Source: Rhizobium sp. SL86 (GTDB lineage Bacteria; Pseudomonadota; Alphaproteobacteria; Rhizobiales; Rhizobiaceae). Taken from it: DNA of 64,000 nucleotides. Both the position numbers and the translations under genes were made by a program. A model generated the notes under the pieces. That model made no database searches and had not been told where the DNA came from. It worked only from the letters and a program-made list of their open reading frames with translations. Of the stretch, positions 40,889 through 47,835 are shown piece by piece; the stretch's first letter is position 1; each line of letters starts with the position of its first letter. The stretch is from assembly GCF_026672545.1 (NCBI RefSeq), contig NZ_JAPPRJ010000008.1, forward strand, positions 124,001 to 188,000, given 5' to 3'.

Positions 40889-41083
40889 TCATCCCTCGTT
40901 GCGATTTCGGGGCGCGGCTTCGGCATCGGGCATGGAGCCTCCCAGCGCGATAAGACGGTTGCCGGACTCGATGCGGACCAGCATCTCCAGCGCCTGCCGA
41001 ACAAGAACTGCGGTCTGATGAGTTCCTGTCAAAGAGCGGGCTTGCTCAAGGAGATGGTCGTCAAGGTTGATCGTGGTCCGCAT
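40889..41083 (-). CDS. VapB-type (Arc/MetJ) antitoxin without an adjacent toxin
   Basis: A 64-residue protein starting MRTTINLDDHLLEQARSLTG, the N-terminal beta-strand and helix of VapB-type antitoxins, followed by RQALEMLVRIESGNRLIALGGSMPDAEAAPR. GGGAG ribosome-binding site. VapC would be expected directly downstream, but that side holds the convergent HTH gene (8 bp away) and no PIN-domain frame. It is an orphan antitoxin, possibly in trans or residual. Confidence 0.75.
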   Translation of the reverse strand: MRTTINLDDHLLEQARSLTGTHQTAVLVRQALEMLVRIESGNRLIALGGSMPDAEAAPRNRNEG

Positions 41084-41240
41084 CCCGTGCTCCCTTGTCC
41101 GGGCATCAAATTATCACCGCTCGGTGCAAGATGCGATGCTCCGGTGTTGTCCACCAAGACCAGGACCGGCTGTTTTCCTTCCTGTCTGGACTTGGCGGCG
41201 CAAGCTGGCTACTTACAGTTGCCGGCGATGAGATACCCCC

Positions 41241-42134
41241 ATGGCGCACAACGAGAGTTCTGACTTCATCCGTGAGGCGGATAACCGCCAGGTTTTTGCG
41301 GCGCAGTTGCAGCGTGGCCGCTTTACGGCGGCGCGTATCTCCGTCGGTTTTGCCGCCGATGATCGTTTGACGGATCCGCATGCCCTGGAGGATGCATTCC
41401 TGATTGCCTACCAGAACCGCGATTATGCCGGTGATCTCTGGGTGGATGGCGCTCACGTTCCAACGCAGATGATGCCCGGCGGCAGTTTTACCTTCTATGA
41501 CTACCGGCGGCAGTGGCAGGCCAATCTGCGGTCGGAATTCGACTGCCTGAACTTCCATCTGCCGCGATCGCTGATCAATGGCCTGCTCGAAGAGGAGGAC
41601 GGAACGGCGGTGGAGACATTGGTGCTGGCGCCCGGGCAGAACGTGTCCGATCTGACCGTGACCTCGCTCAGCCAGGCCATGCTTGCGGCCGTTGTTCAAG
41701 ACCAGGGCGGAAGCCCGCTGCTGCTCGACCAGATCGCGCTCGCCTTCTGTACGCACCTTGCCGCAACCTATGGCAACCGGCAGCAGCGCATCTTTGCCGC
41801 AAGCCGTCTTGCGCCCTGGCAGGAACGGGTTGCGCTCGAGTTTCTGGCCGCCAGCGAGGACGATGCCGTCTCCATCAAGGCCGCCGCCGATCACTGCCGC
41901 CTGTCGCAGACCTATTTCGTGCGGGCCTTCAAACGCTCCTTCCACATGACGCCGCATCAATGGCTGATGCGCCGGCGGCTTGAAAAGGCACGGGATCTCT
42001 TGAAGAACACCACGCTGCCGGTGTCTGAGGTGAGCCGGCTCTGCGGTTTTGCCGATGCGGCCTATTTCTCCCGGCTCTTCCAGTCGCGCATGGGGATCTC
42101 ACCATCGGCGTACCGGCGGCGTTGCCAGGAGTGA
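41241..42134 (+). CDS. AraC-family transcriptional regulator
   Basis: A 297-residue protein. The last about 100 residues carry two HTH motifs (IKAAADHCRLSQTYFVRAFKR and VSEVSRLCGFADAAYFSRLFQSRMGISPSAYRRR). The N-terminal domain (residues about 1-190) is an unassigned ligand domain with a conserved GGSFTFYDYRRQWQANLRSEFDCLNFHLPR. The start at 41241 is taken because no better-spaced ATG follows. It is upstream of the small secreted-peptide gene on the other strand; the target is unknown. Confidence 0.87.
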   Translation: MAHNESSDFIREADNRQVFAAQLQRGRFTAARISVGFAADDRLTDPHALEDAFLIAYQNRDYAGDLWVDGAHVPTQMMPGGSFTFYDYRRQWQANLRSEFDCLNFHLPRSLINGLLEEEDGTAVETLVLAPGQNVSDLTVTSLSQAMLAAVVQDQGGSPLLLDQIALAFCTHLAATYGNRQQRIFAASRLAPWQERVALEFLAASEDDAVSIKAAADHCRLSQTYFVRAFKRSFHMTPHQWLMRRRLEKARDLLKNTTLPVSEVSRLCGFADAAYFSRLFQSRMGISPSAYRRRCQE

Positions 42135-42200
42135 GGGTTGTCTCGCCCTTGCCGGGTGGTCCAAATCCGCCTCTTTGCCTAAAGCCGGATCGCTTGCCTG

Positions 42201-42377
42201 CTATTGCTTGCAGGCGATCTCCCGATCCTTCTTGTCCCAGATGTAGCGCCCCGATGTTTCGTCCGCGCATCGGTCGATGTGATCGTTGAGAGCATCGAGA
42301 ATTTTTCCGCCGAGGCCAGCCCCCAGGAGAACGATCAAGACGAGGGCGGTTGCAAAGTATCTCAAGCCGGTGCGCAT
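42201..42377 (-). CDS. Small exported or membrane-anchored peptide
   Basis: A 58-residue peptide MRTGLRYFATALVLIVLLGA... with a single N-terminal hydrophobic segment, ending IWDKKDREIACKQ. It has a GGAG ribosome-binding site 5 nt before the ATG. Two Cys in the mature part could pair. It lies 138 bp from preA on the same strand, downstream of it. No family is recognised. Confidence 0.6.
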   Translation of the reverse strand: MRTGLRYFATALVLIVLLGAGLGGKILDALNDHIDRCADETSGRYIWDKKDREIACKQ

Positions 42378-42515
42378 CAAATCTCCAGCTTTCTATTTCC
42401 TCACTTACACGAACTTGTAGGGCAGGAACACTTTATCTTGGAATGTGTGAATAACGGAAGTCAGTCTGCAAACCCGGGAGGGGGCACCCGCGTGCCCCGC
42501 CCCATCTCAATCCCC

Positions 42516-43829
42516 TCACTCCGCAGCCACCTGCGCCATCGGGTTGTTCGGATGCGTGGTCCAGTTTGCATAGGTCGGATCGACGATCTTGCCGGTGCGC
42601 TGGTCGAGGGTGCCGGGTTCTAGCCCCACCATGGTGATGCAATTTTCGACCGGGCAGACGTTGACGCAGAGGTTGCAGCCGACGCATTCGTCTTCCATCA
42701 CCTCGAAGTGCCTGACACCATTGACCATGCTGGTGATCGCCTGGTGCGAGGTGTCCTCGCAGGCGATGTGGCAGCGGCCGCATTTGATGCAGGCGTCCTG
42801 GTCGATATGGGCTTTGGCCACATAGTTGAGGTTGAGGTACTTCCAGTCGGTGACGTTCGGCACGGCGCGGCCGCAGATGTCGTCAAGCGAGCGGTGGCCC
42901 TTCTCGTCCATCCAGTCGGAAAGGCCGGAGATCATTTCCTGAACGATCTTGAAGCCGTAGGTCATGGCGGCGGTGCAGACCTGCACGTTGCCGGCGCCGA
43001 GCACCAGGAATTCCGCCGCATCGCGCCAGGTGGTCACACCGCCGATGCCGGAGATCGGCAGGCCGTAGGTTTCCGGATCGCGGGCGATTTCGGAGACCAT
43101 GTTGAGCGCGATCGGTTTCACCGCCGGGCCGCAATAACCGCCATGGCTGCCCTTGCCGCCGACGCTTGGGATCGGGGCAAAATTGTCGAGATCGACCGAG
43201 GTGATGGAGTTGATCGTATTGATCAGCGAAACCGCATCGGTGCCGCCGCGTTTTGCGGCACGCGCCGGGTTGCGGATATCGGTGATGTTCGGCGTCAGCT
43301 TGGTGATCACCGGCATGCGGGTGTACTGTTTGCACCAGCGCACCACCATTTCGATATATTCCGGCACCTGGCCAACGGCCGATCCCATGCCGCGTTCCGA
43401 CATCCCATGGGGACAGCCGAAATTGAGCTCGATGCCATCGGCGCCGGTTTCTTCCACCAGCGGCAGGATCGCCTTCCATTCTTCCTCGACACAGGGCACC
43501 ATGATCGAGGCGACGAGCGCGCGGTCCGGCCAGTTCATCTTGACCTGCTTCATTTCCTGCAGGTTGACCTGAAGCGGGCGGTCGGTGATCAGCTCGATAT
43601 TGTTCAAGCCGAGAAGACGGCGGTCGGCGCCCCAGATCGCGCCGTAGCGCGGGCCGTTGACATTGACGACCGGCGGACCTTCCGAGCCGAGCGTCTTCCA
43701 GACGACACCGCCCCAGCCCGCCTTGAAGGCACGCTCGACATTGTAGGCCTTGTCGGTCGGCGGCGCAGAGGCCAGCCAGAAGGGGTTGGGCGACTTGATG
43801 CCGACGAAGTTGTTTCTGATATCAGCCAT
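42516..43829 (-). CDS. preA: NAD-dependent dihydropyrimidine dehydrogenase subunit PreA
   Basis: A 437-residue FMN and iron-sulfur protein. Residues about 1-330 form a dihydroorotate-dehydrogenase-like barrel (GIELNFGCPHGMSERGMG with the catalytic Cys region, and GIGGVTTWRDAAEFLVLGA for FMN). The C-terminus carries two 4Fe-4S motifs (CIKCGRCHIAC and CVGCNLCVNVCPVENC). With PreT it reduces uracil and thymine to their dihydro forms, step one of the pathway feeding HydA and ureidopropionase. It follows preT by 17 bp. This is the catalytic half of mammalian DPYD as a separate subunit. Confidence 0.95.
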   Translation of the reverse strand: MADIRNNFVGIKSPNPFWLASAPPTDKAYNVERAFKAGWGGVVWKTLGSEGPPVVNVNGPRYGAIWGADRRLLGLNNIELITDRPLQVNLQEMKQVKMNWPDRALVASIMVPCVEEEWKAILPLVEETGADGIELNFGCPHGMSERGMGSAVGQVPEYIEMVVRWCKQYTRMPVITKLTPNITDIRNPARAAKRGGTDAVSLINTINSITSVDLDNFAPIPSVGGKGSHGGYCGPAVKPIALNMVSEIARDPETYGLPISGIGGVTTWRDAAEFLVLGAGNVQVCTAAMTYGFKIVQEMISGLSDWMDEKGHRSLDDICGRAVPNVTDWKYLNLNYVAKAHIDQDACIKCGRCHIACEDTSHQAITSMVNGVRHFEVMEDECVGCNLCVNVCPVENCITMVGLEPGTLDQRTGKIVDPTYANWTTHPNNPMAQVAAE

Positions 43830-43846
43830 GGTTCATCCTCCCGTTC

Positions 43847-45208
43847 TCAAGCGACAGCCACAGCCGGCTGACCGGCGGAAGCAAAGGCAAGATGAATGGC
43901 GTCTGCCGCATCGCGGCCATGGGCGACGGCTTGCACGGTCAGGTCCTCGCCGCGGCTGGTGCAGTCACCCCCGGCATAGACGCCGTCCATGGAGGTGCGA
44001 CAGTGTTCGTCGATGACGATGCGGCCGCGGTCCATGGCCAGTGCGCCCAGACCGCTTGCCCGGAAGGACTGGCCGATCGCCTTCATCACCTGATCGCAGG
44101 CGATGACGCCCATTTCTCCGGTGCCGGTCAGATGACCGTCGCGCAGGGCCGTATATTCCAACTCGATGCCGGCCACGGCCCCATCGCGGCCGAGGATGCG
44201 TTTCGGCGAAAGCCAGTGGCGGATCAGCACGCCCTTGGAGGCGGCGAGATCCTGCTCGTATTCGGAGGCGTTCATCTGGTCCTTGCCGCGGCGATAACAG
44301 ATGGTGACCTCCTCGGCGCCCAAAAGCTTTGCCTGCACGGCCGCGTCGATGGCGGTCATGCCGCCGCCAAGCACGACGACGCGCCGGCCGATCGGCACGT
44401 TTGCCTTGTCGTCGGCCTGGCGAAGCGCCGCGATGAAATCCACCGCATCCTCGACGCCGGAGAGATCCTCGCCTTCGATGCCGAGACCGTTGACGCCGGC
44501 AAGGCCGAGGCCGAGGAACACCGCGTCATATTGCGCGGTCAGATCCGACAGCGAGAAATCCCGGCCGAGCGCCATGCCGGTGCGGATCTCGATGCCGCCG
44601 ATGGCGAGCAGATACTCCACTTCCTTCTGGGCAAAATTGTTGGTCGCCTTGTAGGTGGCGATGCCGTATTCGTTGAGGCCTCCGGCTTTTTCGCGGGCGT
44701 CGAAGACGACCACCGTATGGCCATTCATCGCCAGGCGATGGGCGCAAGCCAAGCCCGCCGGACCGGCGCCAACCACGGCAATGACCTTGCCGGATTCCGC
44801 CGCGCGATGAAAAAACTGGCGGCCCTGGTCCATGGCGATATCGGTCGCATACCGCTGCAACCGGCCGATCTCGACGGGTTTGTCTTCCGCCGTGTTTCGC
44901 ACGCAGGCTTCTTCGCACAGCGTTTCGGTGGGACAGACGCGGGCGCACATGCCGCCCAGAATGTTTTGCGAGAAGATGGTGCGGGCGGCACCGAGCGGAT
45001 TGGCCGTCGATATCTGCCGGATGAACAGCGGGATATCGATGGCGGTGGGACAGGCCGTCATACACGGCGCGTCGTGACAGAAATAACATCTGTCGGAAGC
45101 CACCAGCGCTTCATGCCTGTCGAAGCGCGGATGAAGGTCGGAAAAATTCGTCTCGTAATCTGCAGGCGAAAGACGACCGCCCGCAATACCGCTTCCCAGT
45201 CTGTCCAT
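43847..45208 (-). CDS. preT: NAD-dependent dihydropyrimidine dehydrogenase subunit PreT
   Basis: A 453-residue FAD/iron-sulfur reductase resembling the glutamate synthase small subunit. N-terminal Cys-rich motifs (CYFCHDAPCMTACPTAID and CARVCPTETLCEEACVRN) hold 4Fe-4S clusters; dinucleotide folds follow at VVGAGPAGLACAHRL (FAD) and VVLGGGMTAIDAAV (NAD). It passes electrons from NADH to PreA. The ATG at 45208 has GAGGG upstream and gives the usual N-terminus; 45244 is a longer alternative. A RutR-like operator lies 64 bp upstream. Confidence 0.94.
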   Translation of the reverse strand: MDRLGSGIAGGRLSPADYETNFSDLHPRFDRHEALVASDRCYFCHDAPCMTACPTAIDIPLFIRQISTANPLGAARTIFSQNILGGMCARVCPTETLCEEACVRNTAEDKPVEIGRLQRYATDIAMDQGRQFFHRAAESGKVIAVVGAGPAGLACAHRLAMNGHTVVVFDAREKAGGLNEYGIATYKATNNFAQKEVEYLLAIGGIEIRTGMALGRDFSLSDLTAQYDAVFLGLGLAGVNGLGIEGEDLSGVEDAVDFIAALRQADDKANVPIGRRVVVLGGGMTAIDAAVQAKLLGAEEVTICYRRGKDQMNASEYEQDLAASKGVLIRHWLSPKRILGRDGAVAGIELEYTALRDGHLTGTGEMGVIACDQVMKAIGQSFRASGLGALAMDRGRIVIDEHCRTSMDGVYAGGDCTSRGEDLTVQAVAHGRDAADAIHLAFASAGQPAVAVA

Positions 45209-45271
45209 GTTGCATCCCTCTTTTATCATGGAATTCTTACGCAACTGAGGAAGCGTAACACGGGATAAATT

Positions 45272-45287
45272 TTTATCAATCGGTCAA
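45272..45287. promoter_or_regulatory. RutR-like operator upstream of preT
   Basis: TTTATCAATCGGTCAA, reverse complement TTGACCGATTGATAAA, is identical at 15 of 16 positions to the site at 35944-35959 and resembles the RutR consensus. It lies 64 bp before the preT ATG. A further GGTCAA half-site is at 45305-45310. Confidence 0.75.
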
Positions 45288-45411
45288 ATTTTGGATTTGC
45301 GCTTGGTCAAGCCCTCACAATTTGAGGGGGATATCGGCCTTTTTTGCGCCATTGGTTGTGGCGATTGCAGCCTTTGCCCGCTTGTGTTGACCTTTGGCCT
45401 GAATTATATGG

Positions 45412-45427
45412 CTAACAATTCGTTAAC
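45412..45427. promoter_or_regulatory. CtrA-like box upstream of the PilZ-like gene
   Basis: CTAACAATTCGTTAAC matches TTAA-N7-TTAAC with one mismatch (8 of 9 defined positions), 23 bp before the ATG at 45450. It would lie inside the coding sequence if an earlier ATG at 45408 were used, which supports the later start. Confidence 0.4.
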
Positions 45428-45449
45428 GTATGATTTTCGGGCATTCACC

Positions 45450-45881
45450 ATGGCCAACCCGCAGAAGACTCGTCACTATCTTTCGCAGTATTACGCGCCT
45501 GCACCGCAGGAAGAGGCACAGTTTCGCAAGGTCAACCTGGTCGCGCGTGCTGTCTATCCTGTTGCCGGGTTGAAGACGTTCGCAACGATGCAGGTTCGCA
45601 TCGTCGGGATCACCGACAAGGGCGCGCTGTTGCAGTCGAGCATGATCGAGCACCTGTCGGACCATTTCTATCTCTGCCTTGGCGAACGCGAGATCTTTAT
45701 TACCTGTGCCAAGCGCAATATTCATGACGGCGGTATGGTCGTTGGCTTTTCGGAACGCGAAAGCCCCGCTTTCGTCGATGCACTGGCCCGCATCCCCTTT
45801 CCGCTCAGCACGCTGAAGCGCATGCGAGGCGCCTGTGCGCCGGCCATCGAGCAGAGAATCACACGTCGCCACCACAACTGA
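45450..45881 (+). CDS. Possible PilZ-domain or related small regulatory protein
   Basis: A 143-residue protein (MANPQKTRHYLSQYYAPAPQ...). The central strand-rich region (FATMQVRIVGITDKGALLQSS, then FYLCLGEREIFITCAKRNIHDGGMVVGFSER) fits the beta-barrel pattern of PilZ proteins, but the RxxxR switch of c-di-GMP binding is not clearly present, so the call is tentative. An ATG at 45408 would add 14 residues. Upstream CtrA-like box; downstream FliN-like gene also has one, suggesting motility or cell-cycle regulation. Confidence 0.5.
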   Translation: MANPQKTRHYLSQYYAPAPQEEAQFRKVNLVARAVYPVAGLKTFATMQVRIVGITDKGALLQSSMIEHLSDHFYLCLGEREIFITCAKRNIHDGGMVVGFSERESPAFVDALARIPFPLSTLKRMRGACAPAIEQRITRRHHN

Positions 45882-45990
45882 TCCGTCGCGCCTGATCCGT
45901 GTTGGGCGGCGGGAAACCGGCGTCTATTTCCCGTTTCGTGACGCCGGCAAGGCGGGGGCGGGCATCGTTCTGCGCCCTCGATCGTGGATG

Positions 45991-46006
45991 TTAATGTTCC
46001 GTTTAC
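45991..46006. promoter_or_regulatory. CtrA-like box upstream of the FliN-like gene
   Basis: TTAATGTTCCGTTTAC matches TTAA-N7-TTAAC with one mismatch (8 of 9 defined positions) and lies about 82 bp before the ATG at 46088. Confidence 0.4.
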
Positions 46007-46087
46007 CCTGATGCGGGCTTCGGCTGGTCGTTTCCCGCGAGAGCCGTAACAGCGCGTTTCGCTTAACCCGAAACGTGAGGTGTGATC

Positions 46088-46492
46088 ATGCACGATCAGG
46101 ACGACGAGACGCTGGCGGGATTTTCCAGCGGGACAAGGGACGGACACGCGCCTGCCTTTTCCGCGGATCTTTCGACGCCGATACGCGAGGTGCGCATGCC
46201 GGTCGAGACGGTTGCTTTGCGGTCGGGCGAGGGGCAGGGGCACACTGGCCATGCCAATCCGCGCGTCAACGACATCCCCGTCGAGATCCAGGTGGTCATC
46301 GGGCGGGCTCGTTTATCGGTCGCGCAGCTGATGAATGCCGGTCCGGGTGATTGCTTCCGCCTCAATACGCGCTTTGGCGAACCGGTCGAACTGCAGGTCA
46401 ACGGCAAGTCCATCGGGTATGCCGAACTGGTGGCGGATGATTTCGACAATCTGATCGGGGTCCGGCTCGTCTCCATCGCACCGCAGGTCTGA
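46088..46492 (+). CDS. FliN/FliM-like (SpoA-domain) protein outside a flagellar cluster
   Basis: A 134-residue protein with a variable Asp/Gly-rich N-terminal half, then a SpoA-type (FliN C-terminal) domain from residue about 58: VNDIPVEIQVVIGRARLSVAQLMNAGPGDCFRLNT, then GEPVELQVNGKSIGYAELVADDFDNLIGVRLVSI. This is the flagellar switch C-ring fold. No other flagellar basal-body gene is nearby, so it may be a second FliN or a type III-related protein. GTGAGGTG precedes the ATG at 46088. Confidence 0.8.
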   Translation: MHDQDDETLAGFSSGTRDGHAPAFSADLSTPIREVRMPVETVALRSGEGQGHTGHANPRVNDIPVEIQVVIGRARLSVAQLMNAGPGDCFRLNTRFGEPVELQVNGKSIGYAELVADDFDNLIGVRLVSIAPQV

Positions 46493-46632
46493 GGTGGCAC
46501 CGGCGGATCGGCTGCAGCAAAAAATATGATGGATTCCCTCAAGTTTATTCTTTACTCAATTTATCATGTTATCTATGGTCCGGCTCGCACAGACCCGCAA
46601 GGGCAGACTCGCGAACGAGGGAAAAACGAGCC

Positions 46633-47025
46633 GTGGCCAAGAAGGACAAGCGCAAGACATCCAGCAAGCCGGGACCGGTGGACCGTGTCGAAAAGGTCGA
46701 GGAGAGCAGGGGCGTCAAGAGCTTTCTTTATGTCGGCGGACGTGACTGCCAGGTGGCGCACCTGCGCGAAATCGCCAACAATTTTGGCGCGGAACTGATC
46801 CATCACGACGGTGGTTTGAGAGAGGCAGTCTCGCGCATCGATACGCTGCTTCCCTCCGTGGACTGCGTCTTCTGCCCCATCGACTGTATCAGCCATGATG
46901 CGTGTCTGAGGGTGAAGACCGGCTGCAAGAAGTTCTCCAAGGCCTTCATCCCCTTGCGCAACGGATCGAAATCCAGCCTGGAGCGTGCGCTCCAGACCAT
47001 GCAGGAACGGAATGCCACACGATGA
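46633..47025 (+). CDS. DUF2325 protein
   Basis: A 130-residue protein with a basic N-terminus (MAKKDKRKTSSKPG; GTG start with GGGAAAAACG upstream) and the DUF2325 core SFLYVGGRDCQVAHLREIANNFGAELIHHDGGLREAVSRID ending with FCPIDCISHDACLRVKTGCKKF. The conserved Cys residues suggest metal or redox chemistry. DUF2325 proteins often sit beside hemin or iron genes in alphaproteobacteria; the function is not known. It overlaps the next gene by 4 bp (ATGA). Confidence 0.75.
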   Translation: MAKKDKRKTSSKPGPVDRVEKVEESRGVKSFLYVGGRDCQVAHLREIANNFGAELIHHDGGLREAVSRIDTLLPSVDCVFCPIDCISHDACLRVKTGCKKFSKAFIPLRNGSKSSLERALQTMQERNATR

Positions 47026-47258
47026 GCGATGATCGCCGCGACGCCACCCTTTTCATTGGCCTGCACAAGCTTGCCCAGCAGAACGGTGACGGCCTTGTGC
47101 CGGAACTCTACGATCTTTTGACCCGCCGTCCGGACGAACTGCCGGAAGGAAACGGTATCGTGCGGTTTCCGATCGGCCGCACACGCCCGCCGGCGGCGGA
47201 CGCCCGTGTCGATGAGGTTGGCAAGCCGGCGGATGTGATCCCGCTGCGGCGCGCCTGA
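47022..47258 (+). CDS. Small protein translationally coupled to DUF2325
   Basis: A 78-residue protein (MSDDRRDATLFIGLHKLAQQNGDGLV...) with the start inside the DUF2325 stop. Charged, no signal or membrane segment; an N-terminal helical half and a Pro-rich middle. No family recognised. The coupling suggests it acts with the DUF2325 protein. Confidence 0.6.
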   Translation: MSDDRRDATLFIGLHKLAQQNGDGLVPELYDLLTRRPDELPEGNGIVRFPIGRTRPPAADARVDEVGKPADVIPLRRA

Positions 47259-47340
47259 CCGGGGATCTGCAGCGCGGGCGTACCATTCCGGCACATCGCG
47301 CCGTGCCAAGATTGCCTTCGGGCGAGTCTCTTTGCCGCTC

Positions 47341-47358
47341 TTTAACCGACGGGTTAAA
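47341..47358. promoter_or_regulatory. Palindrome upstream of a small secreted protein
   Basis: TTTAACC-GACG-GGTTAAA (perfect 7-bp arms) lies 58 bp before the ATG at 47417 and 82 bp after the preceding stop. It could be an operator or a weak terminator; no family is assigned. Confidence 0.35.
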
Positions 47359-47416
47359 CCAGAATTGAACATCTGCCGCTGCTGACGCATAATCACATTC
47401 AGCGGAGACATGATCC

Positions 47417-47752
47417 ATGCGGCGGACCTTAGCATTTTTCATTCTGGCGGCGCTCGCCGGCCCGGCCGGCGCTGTCGAGAGCGGGCGCAAACCGCTCGTC
47501 GATTTTGCAGCCTATTCCATTTTTATCGTGGCAAACGACAATTGCGGCAACCTTCATTTTGACGCTGAAAAACTGCGGCTCGGCATGGACCGGTTCGCCA
47601 ACTCCCTGAACTGGGGCGAAAAGAAGCGGCGCCTGCAGGCCCGCGCGATGGTGAGCGACAACCAGAAGAAGTTCGAGGCGGATCCGCAAGCGTTCTGCGC
47701 CTCCGCCCAGAAGATCGTCGGGACCTACGACAAAGACGGCATCCGCTACTGA
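47417..47752 (+). CDS. Small secreted protein of unknown function
   Basis: A 111-residue precursor with a clear signal peptide (MRRTLAFFILAALAGPAGAVES, cleavage after AGAV). The mature part has two Cys and is helical: CGNLHFDAEKLRLGMDRFANSLNWGEKKRRLQARAM, then QAFCASAQKIVGTYD. No family is recognised. It is 83 bp before the photolyase gene on the same strand. Confidence 0.65.
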   Translation: MRRTLAFFILAALAGPAGAVESGRKPLVDFAAYSIFIVANDNCGNLHFDAEKLRLGMDRFANSLNWGEKKRRLQARAMVSDNQKKFEADPQAFCASAQKIVGTYDKDGIRY

Positions 47753-47835
47753 CGTCCGCGCAGGGCAGAACGGCAATCCACGGGCGGCGATCCGCCGTAA
47801 CGGGGTGATATATCCCTCGTGCCGTGTGTTGATCC

